The translations under genes and the position numbers were made by a program. The notes under the pieces are model-generated. The model was not told the DNA's origin, did no database searches, and worked only from the letters and a program-made list of their open reading frames with translations. Positions 43,501 through 55,315 of a DNA stretch of 64,000 nucleotides are shown piece by piece. Within the stretch, counting starts at the first letter, position 1; every line of letters starts with the position of its first letter. This DNA is from Myrica gale (taxonomy: Eukaryota > Streptophyta > Magnoliopsida > Fagales > Myricaceae), in the NCBI GenBank assembly GCA_963930655.1, contig OZ005608.1, forward strand, positions 10,850,001 to 10,914,000, written 5' to 3'.

Positions 43501-45299
43501 AAACATGATTGGCATGCAGTGGCGGAACCAAGACTCAAGTGGAGGGGGGCAAACTCCTAAGGAAAAATGATCTCAATAAATTTTCCTACGTAATGCAAAA
43601 AGTGTCTTAGAGTTAAATTATCGAAAATTAAGAACTAAAAGCATTAAAAATACTGAAATACACGTACCGTATTATTTGCTGAGATTCCGAGGTGACAATT
43701 GGATCCTACGGTTCTAGTCTTTTGAAAAAGATGCAAAATAGCTTCGTTTTCAATAATTTCAAAACTTATTCATTATCAAAACAAATCAAACCGAAATTAA
43801 ATTCACAAATTCACAAAAACCAGCAATTCACAAATTCAATTTCAATTTTAACAACTTCTCAAAAACCAATAGAACCAACATAAGCCCTGACCTCCAATCT
43901 CCAAAAAATTCACAAAAATCACCTTCCAATATCAATCAACAATCCACTAAATCATTTTTCGAATTTCTAATAGGGTTTTAGGATACAAATTACCTGAATA
44001 AGTCCAACACCAAGCAAAATTCAAGCTTCAAAATAAATCTAAAAAAACAATTGAGTAGTGTCTGAAAAATCAACATAGACTTTTATTAGGCAGCAAATCA
44101 ACAAATATTCATTCGACAACAATTGAAAACGCAAAGCAGCTTTCCTTCAAATATAATTGCACATATTTGACATGAACCCACTGCATTTTTCTTTCAGCTA
44201 TATATATATAATTGCATGCATTTCTGACCAAGGGGGGCGGGCTGGTGGGTCAAGGCTGCCTGGGGCAAGCATATTTCTGATGTGTCTATAGTGTACCTGA
44301 GATTGAAAGTGTTGGTGACGTGACCTCTTTAATGAAATTTTGGAAGAAAGTCGTAGTTAGATGGGAGTCAGTCTGATTTGTAACTGTCATAACAAATTAT
44401 TCTATGCGTTCAAATTTCTTTTTAAACGTCATAAAAAGTCATGTGGCAACTGACGTCGACCCTCTTCTTACAAGAGCCTTCCATAAACAGTTACAAACAT
44501 TTAGAATCAAAGATTCACAAGCTTTTACAGATCTAGAGAGAGAAGTTCCAAGAAAGCCAAATGTCCTCTTTGTCTCTATTTTCTGAATATATGAAGATAG
44601 TTTAGAGTGTTGCCATTGTTGAATGTGATAATCTCTAAAAGATCTTCTTGTTGATCACCAACCCCTAAAAACACCATAGAGTGTGAAGATTCAGATGTTC
44701 TAAAGAAACATGGCTAAAGGTTTCAGCTATGGCAATTGATTGCACAAGGTTTGTGCGCGAAGATTAAGACTGTTTTGAATCAAAGTTTCCAAGACGACTT
44801 AAAGGTTCTACGTCCCTACAAGTGGTAGATCCAGCTAATTAAAGGTAGTGCAGGTAATATTTAGAGTATTTTGATTAGCTAGGTTAGTTGAATCAGATGA
44901 TCACTTTCTAAATCGGGTTAGAAACTAGTGGATTCGAAAAGGCCATGGGTCTTGAGAGTTTCTCCTTAAGGAGTTTTCTCTTTGTAACCATCTTCGGTGT
45001 TAAGTTGTGTGATCGTTCATTGTGTTCTTGATTAGATTTTATTGTTATCTTCTAACCAATCTTGTGCTTGAGAATTCAAATCGTGGTGATTTGAGGTTAT
45101 TGTACAAAGGTAGATCAAGATTTGTTGGTTGGTAAGTTTATGATAAGAAGATCATGGTGGTTGCTGAGTTGATAAATTGATTTGTTATCAATTTTGTTTT
45201 TGAAACTGTGTTTATCGTCATCCATAGTTTGTTCAGAGTCGATTGTAGTTTGAACATAAATATACTCTGTTGTTGGTATATTTTATAGAGTATATTAAC
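43501..45299. other. repeat-derived non-coding region, element type unclear
   Basis: 43517 begins CAGTGGCGGAACCA, which resembles the end of a hAT-type element (CAGTGGCGGAGCCA); no opposite end is found. 44400-45295 has the look of a copia LTR and leader (short GATC-rich phrases, CTTGTGCTTGAG) but no PBS or paired repeat. No gene is seen. Confidence 0.35.
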
Positions 45300-46061
45300 T
45301 GTCACTCCCCGAACGCAATCCCGTAGGACCAATGACAGCCGCGAGCAATCCCGATGGAAAGCTCCAGCGAACTTGACCATACTTAACAGCTGAATAAAGA
45401 TCGAGAGAGAGAGACGGGCCAACAAACTCTTAATAACTTAACTCCATAATAGACTTCAAAATGAGGAGTAGCATCATAGTTACATATCACATAAACTACA
45501 CATTATCTTAAGAGACAGATCACATCGATCAACTCACAACATCAAAATACATAGAGTTCTCTCCTCTCAAGACAGGTAATCCTCTTGACTGCCTTCACCT
45601 GAAATATCTGGAATGATACATTTTGAAAACTGTCACGCCCCGAACGCTAGCTAAACAAGGCTAATGACAGCCGCGAGCCTTCCCGGCATGGGACGCTCAA
45701 GCGTACTTACTACTATACTTGCAGCGGAAATGACATTGATGCTTCAATGTAAAAAAAGAAGCCTTATAATGCTAGCGTATAACGTACATAAGAACATACT
45801 TTCCATCGATAACTCAAGGTAGTTAAAACATAGTCTCAAAATATCAACCAGTTTAAAACCTTAACTTACTAAGCCAAAAAAAAAAACCCATGACCACCAC
45901 ATCACGGAGGCTCATGCCGGTTTTTACAAAAATTAGCTAAATCTTCCCTAACGTTAGCAAACAAGAGAGACATTTCATCAACCCTTCTCCTAGGGTTCAA
46001 GGTCCTCTTCTTAAGATTCCACCCCTGAAACATCATCTGGAATGATACAATTTAAAACTGT

Positions 46062-46077
46062 GAGTCGAAAGACTCAG
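46062..46077 (-). promoter_or_regulatory. conserved hairpin TGAGTC...GACTCA in LTR B
   Basis: Six-base arms with a four-base loop. The same hairpin recurs in LTR A (about 48569-48584) and LTR C (about 59279-59295, five-base loop), always about 20 bases from a CATTCCAG phrase on the minus strand. Its retention in diverged LTRs suggests an RNA-level role in the retroelement transcript; this is inference. Confidence 0.55.
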
Positions 46078-47899
46078 TAAGGAATTATAGCTAAAAACAT
46101 GGGTTTGAAATCCTAAGCATGCACTTGAACTTGAAATCATAGTCATGTAAACATAATGCGATGCATGCCTGATCATGAATCGTGATGCATGTATATGCCT
46201 CATGTTGCATATGCACATGCACTTGCTTTTGAAAACATCATTTGTACTTATAAAGCTCTTGCTTTGGAAAATCTTATGGGCTACTTGAGCTCCATTTACC
46301 CCTGGCATCAGGGTTGTGCGTTCCCGTTGGAACTGTCCCCTATTTCCCTTGAGGACCTTACATATGGTCGAGCTAGCACACCTTCTCTCATTCGTCCTTC
46401 AGTGGCTAGACACGACTCTTGGAGGTTCACACCTTCTTGCAAGCATCCTTCAGTGTGATTGCACATACCTCCCGGACTACCCAATCTTCTTGCAAGCATC
46501 CTTCGGTATGGGTGTCCTAGGTGACATCCACCCTTCTCGTAAACGTCCTTCGGTATGGATGCACCTTCTTGACTTGGTACGGTACCGACCGACTTGGGTT
46601 CGTTAATTAACTTGTCATAAAACTTGTCATAAAGTAGCATAAAAATGGTACTTTCATTTGCATAAAAATGTCTCATTTCTCATGAGAAAAATGAATGCAA
46701 ATGATCATGATGCATTCATGTCGTGCTTGGTAGTGTCATGCTTGATATATCATACTTGATATGCTTATTCATAAACATTCTTCATGCAGTGTATCATTCC
46801 AGTTTTGTAAAGGTTTTTCACTTACCTTCGCTTGCTTGAGTATCGAACGTCTCGTTACCTACAATGAATCGTACTATTGTTATTCATAGGTTTACTAAAC
46901 GTATAGAGTAATCAATACATTACAATCATCCAAGGTATGACTTAAAATCTTTCCATGTCCTAGGCCTTCAATCTAGGATCCACTCAATATCAAGAGATAA
47001 CTACAAATGCATCAAAACACACTCTCTATTCCAGCTCTGAAATCTGCTTATGTAATTACCAGAAATCACAATAATCTTCCTAGCCCTCCAATTTCCAACA
47101 ACCAAAACCGAATCTCCACATGTCACAGCCAACATCCAAGGCTAACTTAACATTTCCTAGTAGCAACCATCCTCTTACCTTCCTCCCATTTTTTACAACC
47201 TCAACTCAAGTTTACAACCAACCGTGGTTCCATGTTCATCACGTTAACACCATTGTGTTTACCCATTTCTCTTGGGCTTTGTGGTTCTCAATATGACTAG
47301 CATACATACACAATCTAATGCATCAACCCCTAGATTCGGCCATACTTGCTCAACTTAGGTTTCAATCCTCTCTTAGGTCTTTTATCAAACACCTAGAGCA
47401 CATAACCAATTTCTCTTGAACCCTCATTTCAGATCTAGCCATTTTTTTCACATGTTTTCATGTGAAAACTACACTACCCTTAAACATTTGCAAGATCTAC
47501 ACTATTTTCAAAACGTTCATGAACACAAGGAGAAAAACTACTTAGACAACCCACCATCAAGCCACAACCAACCCACAAGAGAAAACAAGAAGAAAATAGA
47601 GAGAGAGAGAGAGAGTAGGGTTTCGGCCAGCAAGGATTTTACCTTGCTTCTCTCCTCTTCCTCCTTCTTTTCTTCTTCTTTCTCCTTCTCTCCTTCTTCT
47701 TTCTCCTTCGGTTGGGTGACTTAGGGCAAGGGAAAACGAAAAGGCTGAAGAGAAAGGGGGAAAATGAAGTGTTCGGCAAAGGGGGAGAGAGTAATAGGCG
47801 TGAAAATGGTTGGGGAAAAGACAAGGTTGCCCTCCCCCTTCTTCATGAATTCCACCTCACGTATTTTCAATCCGGTAAAATTTCGGAATGTAGTTATAT

Positions 47900-48460
47900 G
47901 TGTCGACACCATCACTCAAGGTGTCGACACTTACAACACTTTTAGTTAGATGTGTCGACACCATCACTCAAGGTGTCGACACTTCCAACACTTAGTCAAA
48001 GTGGGAAAAATGTAAACTCTCGGGTTTTAGTTAGATGTGTCGACACCATCACTCAAGGTGTCGACACTTCCAACACTTGGTCAAAATTCACGGGAGTTCT
48101 GGAAAAAGGCGAACTCTCGGGTTTCAGTTGGATGTGTCGACACCATCGCTCAAGGTGTCGACACCTCCAACACTTGGTCAAAATCACTCTAGTTCCGGAA
48201 AAAAAATATAAACATTCGGGTATCGGTCTAATGTGTCGACACTATGACCCAAGGTGTCGACACCTCCAACACTTGGTCAAAATCACTCTAGTTCCGGAAA
48301 AAAAATATAAACATTCGGGTATCGGTCTAATGTGTCGACACTATGACCCAAGGTGTCGACACTTACAACACTTAGTCAAAATTCACTTTGGGCTCCAGAA
48401 AAAGGTAAACTTTCGGGTGTTAGTTTAATGTGTCGACACTATGCTCCAATGTGTCGACAC
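47900..48460. repeat. array of 14 palindromic decamers GTGTCGACAC in seven 21-bp pairs
   Basis: Perfect palindrome GTGTCGACAC starts at 47900, 47921, 47952, 47973, 48037, 48058, 48134, 48155, 48233, 48254, 48332, 48353, 48430 and 48451. Within every pair the starts are 21 bp apart. Between pairs the step is 52, 85, 97, 99, 99 and 98 bp. The intra-pair linker varies (CATCACTCAAG, TATGACCCAAG, TATGCTCCAAT), yet its length never changes. Position is the U3 part of LTR B. Confidence 0.97.
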
Positions 48461-49191
48461 TTACCTCAAAAATCACAAATTTAATCATACCTATATCCTG
48501 AGGAAAATCATAGCAAAATCTCTCTCTTTTACAACGACATAAGTAAATTCGGGATCTCACAAAAACTGTGAGTCGAGAGACTCAGTAAGGGAAAAAGGTA
48601 AACTTATAAACATGAGCTTATGCCTTAACTTGAAAATCATGAGTAATCATAATGCTGGATGTGCATGCATGCTTAATGGTTATGCACATACTTTTGAGCT
48701 TGAAAACATGTCCTTGTACTTAAAAATGACACATGGTCCTTAAAAAGTGTTCACTTCTTATCTTGTGGGCTACATACGCTCCATTTAACCCCTGAAGTCA
48801 GGGTTGTGCGTTCCCATCGGAATCGTCCCCCTATTCCCTTGGAGACATACATCTGGTCAAGTTAGCCCTTAAAGTGGCCCCGGGCCTGATGGCTAGACAC
48901 GACCCTTGGAGGTCGACACCTTCATGTAAACGTCCTTCAGTGTGGTTGCACAGACCTCAAGGACTTACCCAACCTTCAAGTAAACGAACGTCCTTCAGTA
49001 TGGATGTACCTTCTTAACTTGGTACGGTACCGACCTGAGTCCTTTACTTAACTTGTCATAAAAACTCTCATACTTCCATTTGCATAAAGACTTTTTTCAT
49101 GCTTTCATGCAAATGCTCATGTCATGTCATGCTTGATAAAATGAGAGTTCATGCTTGCTTGTGATGACATGCTTGTTCATGTAAACCATGT

Positions 49192-49622
49192 TGTGTACCA
49201 TTCCAGTTTTCATAAAAGTGTAAGTTTATACTTACTTCCACTTACTTTGCTTCTCTTGATATTCAGATGGTGCTTCGTCTACAAGCGAGTTACATACGTT
49301 ACATAATGTTCAGAGATTTAATCAAACATCATACAAATACTTCTAAGTGTTATTGATTTTTCAATCAAACATCATACAAATACTTCTAAGTGTTACTTCT
49401 AAGTGTTATTGGTTATTACATGACATGCTTGTTCATGTAAAACCATGCTGTGTACCATTCCAGTTTTCATAAAAGTGTAAGTTTCTACTTACTTCCACTT
49501 ACTTTGCTTCTCTTGATATTCAGATGGTGCTTCGTCTACAAGCGAGTTACATACGTTACATAATGTTCAGAGATTTAATCAAACATCATACAAATACTTC
49601 TAAGTGTTATTGGTTTTTCAAA
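49192..49622. repeat. 257-bp tandem duplication in LTR A
   Basis: TGTGTACCATTCCAGTTTTC begins at 49192 and again at 49449. Both units continue through CTTCGTCTACAAGCGAGTTA and ATGTTCAGAGATTTAATCAA almost unchanged. Inside the junction, TCAAACATCATACAAATACT is repeated once more. The near-identity suggests a recent event. Confidence 0.93.
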
Positions 49623-50070
49623 AGTACATATCTTTGAAATATGATTTCATTTTCAAATTATTACTTTTAGTAGTTTTCGTAAAACAATTGAAGAAAGACA
49701 ATTAAACATGAGCATCAAACATCTCCAATACGGTTGCTAATGGGTCCACTATGAAATTCACTTCATAACAACTAAGTACACTGATTATTCCCATCAACAT
49801 CATTGATTTCAAAGTCTATTCGTGAAATTCAGCAATACTATCTCATGCTAAGTATCTTAAGTCAAATCAGCAACCTATAATCCATCTAGCTTAATATCTC
49901 TTATTCAATACTTTAATATTATACCATGCCTGGGTTAATGACTATCAAATTCTCACCATCTTATCCTCAATAAACTCTTTAACTAGGTTTGGTCAACTAG
50001 CCTCAATGATAGGGTCTCACACATCTTCAATAGGAACTCAAAAACTCAATATCCAAAATTTAACAAGTCC

Positions 50071-50345
50071 CGCTCGAGCGCCTGCCGAGCATCGGTCGAG
50101 CGCCAAGTCTCTGTCCAATTTTTCATCTATCCTCGCTCGAGTGGTGGTCGAGCGCCAACTCTCTGTATGAAAGCTTCCAAGGTCGCTCGAGCACCTGTCT
50201 AGCTCTGGTCAAGCGACTCGACACTGTCCAACATATTTTCTTAAGTTCGCTTGAGCACCTGTCGAGTCCTGGTCAAGCGGCTCGACTCTGTATCACAAAT
50301 TTCCTTAAGGCCACTCGAGCGCCTATCGCACGCTGATCGAGCGTG
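50071..50345. repeat. array of paired CGCTCGAGCG-type palindromes in LTR A
   Basis: Five units of about 50-65 bp. Each has a CGCTCGAGCG-like site followed by a GGTCGAGCG/GGTCAAGCG site. The TCGA (or TTGA/TCAA) cores start at 50074/50096, 50137/50148, 50187/50209, 50251/50273 and 50315/50337. Spacing is 22 bp in four pairs and 11 bp in one. Units share CGAGCRCCTGTCGAG and a CTCTGT tail. It lies in the U3 part of LTR A, the region where LTR B has GTGTCGACAC pairs. Confidence 0.92.
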
Positions 50346-51855
50346 ATGATGCCTAAAAACAGGGCACTAAAACTCCCTATTCGAACAACTCAAAGATGAT
50401 TTCTAACTTGATTCGTTTGCCCAGTAACAAATCCACACAATTATTTCCTACCTAAACGATCTCCAAGCATAATGACCATTTGGCCACATCAATGTCGCTA
50501 ATCCTATGCAACCTCATCTACCCTTGATTTTAACTAACGATTTCATTAAATATCATTAACCTACCTCAAATCAGAAACATTATTTCATCTAATGAAGTCA
50601 CAAAACTCGGCATAACAGCAACCTATATGCATGCATATCATTATCTCCAATATTTTAACCAAGACACCACTTCTTAGCCCAAAACCATGGCTTTACCCTT
50701 CCTCCATCAATCAACAACATCACAACCACAACTCCAACAATCACAACCTAATCAGATCCAACATTCAACATACTTTCAAAGGGAAAAAATGAGCACAAGA
50801 ACACAAGCATGCTTGGCTAAAACAGGAAGCCTAAACCTTGAAGAAAACCAAACCCTAACTTACCTTCTAAAGCTGGACACAAGTTGATTAGGGAAACACC
50901 TAGCATAGGAATACCCAAAGTTAGATCTAGGAAAGAAAAGAGAAATGAGATGGCCATACAAAGAGGAATCAGATCTTCTTTTACCTCTTCCTCCTTCTAC
51001 CTTACTCGGCCGACACCAAGGCTTCCTTCTCTCTATCTCTTGGCTTCTCTCTAGTGTGGCTACAAAGGGCTGAGATGAGGGCAGCTGCTGGAAATGGTGT
51101 GAAGAAGAGAAAGAAATGCTTTGGAGAAGTGAAGAGGGTTCTTGGCCAAAGAGAGAAAATGACCTGAAATGGTGAGTGATTCGGTCAAGTGGAGTGAAGT
51201 GAGGTGAAGAGAGTTTCAGCCAAATGCAAGGGCTGAGTTTTTTCGGTGAAGAGTGAAGTTAAGTGAGGTGATGCTTGCCCATGTGAAATGTCAAGTCATT
51301 TAAGTGTTTGTCCCCTCTCTTTTTCATCTCTTTGCTTCCAACTTCACTCCCACGTGATTCCCCTTCCAATTCTCCATAAATTTTCATCAACAATCACATC
51401 TTCTTTTCTAGCCTTCAACCACATCACTTTTTCTCTCCCTTCTTGCCATTCACGTGAACCCTACAAACTTCTCATAACTTTCATTTGATTTTCTCTTTTC
51501 TCATGGTTTACATTATAAGCACACCATACTATCTCTTTTAAACCACTCTATAAGCACTCTAACTTATCTCCATTATAAACACACTAACTTATCTCTTAGT
51601 TCTTTATCAAACTATTCTATAAGCATTCCAACTTATCACTTAATTCTCCTAATGATTGCTTAAGACTACCTAGTGGAGATTAAGGTTACTAAACAAGGAC
51701 ATAAAATAACTTACATGCACAACATAGAATTTCACAACATAATGAAATACTTAGGAAAACTTATAATTTAAAATACCATAATCAACTTAACATCTTACAT
51801 TGACCAAACAATAGCCCCTTGAATGTAAATCCAAAAATAAATACATAGAGTAAAT

Positions 51856-52372
51856 AGCACTCGTGATTTCTTGTTTGTCTGTTTAAATATATATGTCTGA
51901 GCATTCATAGGTTCATTTGGAATTTTTAGCAATTAGTTAAGATTACTAATATCTAGGTCAGATTTATTAGGAGTGAATATTATCAAGTTTTACTCTTGTT
52001 CTTTAAAAAGGTTGTTGAAATTTTTAAAGATACCTATACCACCCCAAATCGTGTGCAAGAGAGTTTGCACTACGTGGGATAAAAGCAAACCACTGAATTG
52101 GAAGATGAGGCTGACGGCTTAATCAAATTTGCTAAACTACAAATATATCAAAATTTAGCCCCCAACACCAGATGGACAACGCCAGATTTAATATCTACTA
52201 TTATATGAGACGCGTTAATAGAATGAAAATATATTCAGCAACTAATGTATTGAATATAGGTTAATCACCCGACTCACTTTTAATTCCCCGTACCTATATT
52301 TTAACCACTCTCTCTCTCTCTCTCATGGTTTTCTCTATCTCAAAATTTTTTTTGTGGATTTTGAGATTGGAG
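51856..52372. other. no gene seen; CT microsatellite near 52309-52325
   Basis: AT-rich, non-coding sequence between the end of LTR A homology and the hAT-like MITE. Confidence 0.5.
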
Positions 52373-52977
52373 TATGGGTGGGCAAAAATTCCGGCCAATA
52401 TCGACATTTCGGATTTCGATTATGGTATCGTAATTTTGACACATACCGAAACCGGAACTGGAATCGTAATATATTTTTTGCATTTTTCGAAATTGGAAAT
52501 GAAAATTCCAATAGAATTAGCAAAATTTCCAAATCCATTTTTTTATTATTTTAATAAAACATGGCTCAAAACCTTGTAATTTTACTTTAGATTTTGGGTA
52601 AATATTTATTTATTTTAGATAGGATTTAAAACATTATAATTTTAACATAGGGCTCAAAACCTTTTTTGATGCCTATAATTTTAGAATGTTGTAATTTTAT
52701 TTTTGATGAAAAAAATTTTAGATTTGGATGGGTATTTATTGTTAATTTGTGATGTGTAACAAAATAATTCGTGCAAAATTCTAACCCAAAATGCTTTATG
52801 GCCCAAACAAATCTAGCCAAAAAAGCCCACATAAAGAAACCGTACTTTTTTGTTTCCAATTCTGAAAATTCTGGTTTCATTCTGATGAACCGGAACCAAA
52901 TATTTGGTTCCAATGAGTACCTAAACTAAAACTAGAATAGATCATTCAAGTCACATTCATTCCGGTACCCACCCATA
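52373..52977. mobile_element. hAT-like MITE, 605 bp
   Basis: The left end TATGGGTGGGCAAAAATTCC and right end CATTCCGGTACCCACCCATA are inverted repeats (TATGGGTGGG on both). GGTGGGCA-type ends with CCGAAACCGGAAC-rich interiors are typical of plant hAT-derived miniature elements. The flanking octamers GATTGGAG and GATCATAG agree at only five of eight positions, so the TSD is decayed or uncertain. Non-coding. Confidence 0.7.
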
Positions 52978-53570
52978 GATCATAGTTATAATTTGTACCG
53001 ATTAAACAAATTGTTGAAACTCTCAAAATGATACATTTTCAAAATGTCATATATTTTTCTTTTTGATCAGCTATTATTACGATACGGAGTAATCTCGTAA
53101 TATATTTAATTCCGTTTGAGATTTACCAACTCATTAGGTGGTCCACTCGAGTAGTCTCTCCATCTTTTTGTCCTGTTTTCGGATGGTTTTCTATTAATTG
53201 CTTTTTTTTTTCCCGAATCGCCTTCTATTAATTTCTTAAAAGTTCAAAACATTTGAATTTAATAAATGTCCACTTGTTTCCCGTGGGCCGTGAGGTACTT
53301 TGGTTTTTATGATATATGTATCTCTTACTGATTCTTGAAAGTGCGGCCTCCACCTCCGGCATAAAACCCATTGTCACTGACTGCCCGATTGCGAGGGTTG
53401 ATATGATATCCAAAGCCAACGCTTTGATCAAGGTGCGGTTATTCTTCTTTCCACCGAAGCATTTGCTCTCATCACCTGGGCACGTCGTTTGGAAAGCTTT
53501 GTTGATCTCCATGGCCACCACCTATTTGACAATAAGTCCAACACCAGTTTAAAGAGCTGGAGGAGAAGCT
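52978..53570. other. mostly non-coding; one unassigned minus-strand frame
   Basis: 53521-53228 (minus) gives a 97-codon frame with protein-like text (LIKALALDIISTLAIGQ, MPEVEAALSRISKRY) that I cannot assign to a family. The plus strand over the same bases is also open. It may be an exon fragment of an unknown gene; no splice or promoter context supports it. Confidence 0.25.
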
Positions 53571-54533
53571 ATGGATCACGCGGAGGACTCGATTGACGTT
53601 TTTAGGAGGTGGGGTTGTAGTGATAATGAAATATCGAAGATGTTGGTGCGTCGTCCTTCTTTGCTCCAGGCCCACGTTACTCACCTCCAATCCAAGCTTA
53701 ACGTACTTACTGGCGTGGGTATTATAGCACCTGATCTTGTTAAGATCATCAATTGTCGCCCCCGGTTTCTAGGCTGTAGAATCAATCATTGCTTTGATGA
53801 GCGAGTTGAGTTTTTTATGACCTTGTTTGAGTCAAGAGAAATTTTCGCCAAAGCAATTGTTAGGAACCCTTCGCTCTTGACATATGACTTTCACAATAGT
53901 ATCAAGCCTGCTATCGCGCTATATGAAGAGATGGATGTTATTAGAAAGGCGCTATATGAAGAGATGGATGTTATTAGAAAGGACTTGATTCCTATTCTCC
54001 TGTTCAGACCCAGGATGATTCCTCGAACTTCGTTCGATGAAGAGAAAAAGGAATATATTCGCAATACCGGGATTTCCAAAAATTCCAAGATGTATAAATA
54101 TGTTGTTACACTCATCGGGATCTCATGCCCTGAAACAATCTGTCGAAAGGTGCCAAATTTTGAAAAGTTTGGGTTTACAGATAATGAAGTCTTCGATCTT
54201 TTTGGAAGGTCCCCCCTCATGTTGACACTCTCTATTGACAAGGTGCAGAGGAACACGACTTTCGTTTTGGGCACAATGAAGCTTCCTGCTAGTGTCGAAG
54301 CCACGAGTGCTTGTTGCAGGGAAGATAGAGGACATGGGTCTTGCATCGCTGATTGAGGGACGCACAATGCTGAGGGCACTGGGGATGACAGAGAAGAGGT
54401 TTTTGAAGGCGTTGTTCAGTGTCACCCGAAGGATATTGCTGATGAATTGATGGAGTTTTACATAAGCGCAAAAGGCATCAAGAGATTGGCTGAAGCCTCA
54501 AAGAAAAACATTTTTAAGCTATTCCCTTTCTGA
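53571..54533 (+). pseudogene. mTERF-family protein (organellar transcription termination factor), frameshifted
   Basis: The frame from 53571 has repeated mTERF motifs: IDVFRRWGCSDNEISKML, RRPSLLQAHVTHLQSKLNVL, IINCRPRFLG, IVRNPSLL, ILLFRPRMI, NFEKFGFTDNEVFDLFGRSP. A 33-bp in-frame duplication repeats ALYEEMDVIRK (53916-53981). Near 54300 a frame shift, probably with loss of about 20 codons, leads to a stop at 54356. The lost C terminus is readable in other frames (GLASLIEGRTMLRALGMTEK, then HPKDIADELMEFY, AKGIKRLAEASKKN) to TGA 54531-54533. The N-terminal targeting peptide is not visible. Plant mTERFs act in mitochondria or plastids; this copy should be inactive. Confidence 0.9.
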
Positions 54534-54869
54534 AGTTATGTATGCACCTAAAATCTGTGTTCTTATACTTTCCATTGTCATTCATTTTTCATGAGTTAAG
54601 GAAAATTAAAAAAATTGTAAAACGAGTTCACTGGTGAATGCTATTCAAACTAAAAGCACCATTCGAATTGAAAGAAACACCTCAGACAATTATCATGGAA
54701 GGTCATCTAAATTCGAACCCACAATGAAAGCAGAAATTATTTCTACCACCATTTGCATTAGTTGAAATAACCATTTGTCATTAACAAAATGTTGATTATA
54801 AAACGCAATATACATATCTTTCATTTGATAATGTTTTGTATGTTGGCATTAAGGTCCCCCATTAGGAGC
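54534..54869. other. no gene seen
   Basis: AT-rich 3' flank of the mTERF pseudogene, without recognisable coding. Confidence 0.5.
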
Positions 54870-55280
54870 TGCAACTCCTCCGATCCTGTGTGCACTCCCT
54901 TTAGCTTAGGTGCATGTTAACATATGTGCGGAAGCGAATTTATTTAATTTGTCGCATCCAGCAACTTTTAGTTTCTCTAGAGATGGCCACTCAAAACCAT
55001 TTGCTTCATTGCAGAAACACGCTAATTTTGGTAAATCTTCGAGTGAGAGAATCTTCACTTTCGGAAAAGTAACCACATCTCTTTTCTCTTCATCTGTTGA
55101 AGCCTTTGCAAGGATTTCTTCTATTTCTTTGCACTGTCCGACTTCTATTTCCCCAAATTCCCAGGAAGTTTTGCTATGGAGGGCGAGAATAAATATTTTA
55201 GACCATGACATTCCCTTACTTTAGGCAATCTCAAGTTATGAAAACCTGCAATTTCTTGTGGAACATTCTTCTATATACAA
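54870..55280 (-). pseudogene. CC-NBS-LRR disease-resistance gene, C-terminal LRR fragment
   Basis: The minus strand reads NVPQEIAGFHNLRLPKVREC then HGLKYLFSPS (about 55275-55190), shifts frame, and continues FGEIEVGQCKEIEEILAKAS, VTFPKVKILSLEDLPKLACF and NGFEWPSLEKLKVAGCDKLN to a stop at 54906-54908. The C(K)EIEEI, FPKVKILSLEDLPKL and PSLEKLKVxGCxKL phrases are characteristic of the irregular C-terminal LRRs of RPS2-type resistance proteins. Coiled-coil, NB-ARC and most LRRs are absent. An isolated, frameshifted fragment. Confidence 0.85.
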
Positions 55281-55315
55281 TGGCGGAACCATGAATGCAA
55301 TTGAAATGGGGCAAA

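Larger units (their letters stand above)
45631..48561 (-). mobile_element. solo LTR B, 2931 bp, nested in LTR A, TSD AAAAC
   Basis: TGTCACGCCCCGAACG at 45631 and GGGATCTCACA ending at 48561 are the TG...CA ends. AAAAC flanks both sides (45626-45630 and 48562-48566). There is no PBS, gag or pol, so recombination between two LTRs has removed the element body. It carries the hairpin TGAGTC-GAAA-GACTCA (about 46062-46077), the GGTACGGTACC box (about 46576) and, toward its U3 end, the GTGTCGACAC array (47900-48460). ORFs across the U3 part are not credible genes. Confidence 0.93.
45300..51855 (-). mobile_element. long Ty3/gypsy-type LTR (LTR A), interrupted by solo LTR B
   Basis: Starts TGTCACTCCCCGAACG at 45300, the reverse complement of a typical gypsy LTR end (...CGGGG-GTGACA), so transcription would run on the minus strand. 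At 45630 it is split by LTR B and resumes at 48567 with TGTGAGTCGAGAGACTCAGT. It shares with B and C the hairpin TGAGTC-N4-GACTCA, the box AGGGTTGTGCGTTCCC, the box TTGGTACGGTACCGACC and the phrase CATTCCAGTTTT. The right end lacks the expected TCTCACA and fades at about 51855, so it is truncated. No internal retrotransposon genes. Confidence 0.8.

Noticed and set aside
47952..48428. 158-codon ORF with repeated MCRHH-type text
   Set aside because: It is the translation of the GTGTCGACAC tandem array; the repeat structure is best explained at DNA level.
47900..48460. CRISPR-like array
   Set aside because: Regular palindromic repeats with spacers, but this is plant LTR DNA, the spacers are near-identical to each other and there are no cas genes.
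52325..52579. ORFs on both strands over the hAT-like element
   Set aside because: Inverted-repeat MITE sequence rich in CGAAACCGGAAC; no coding similarity.
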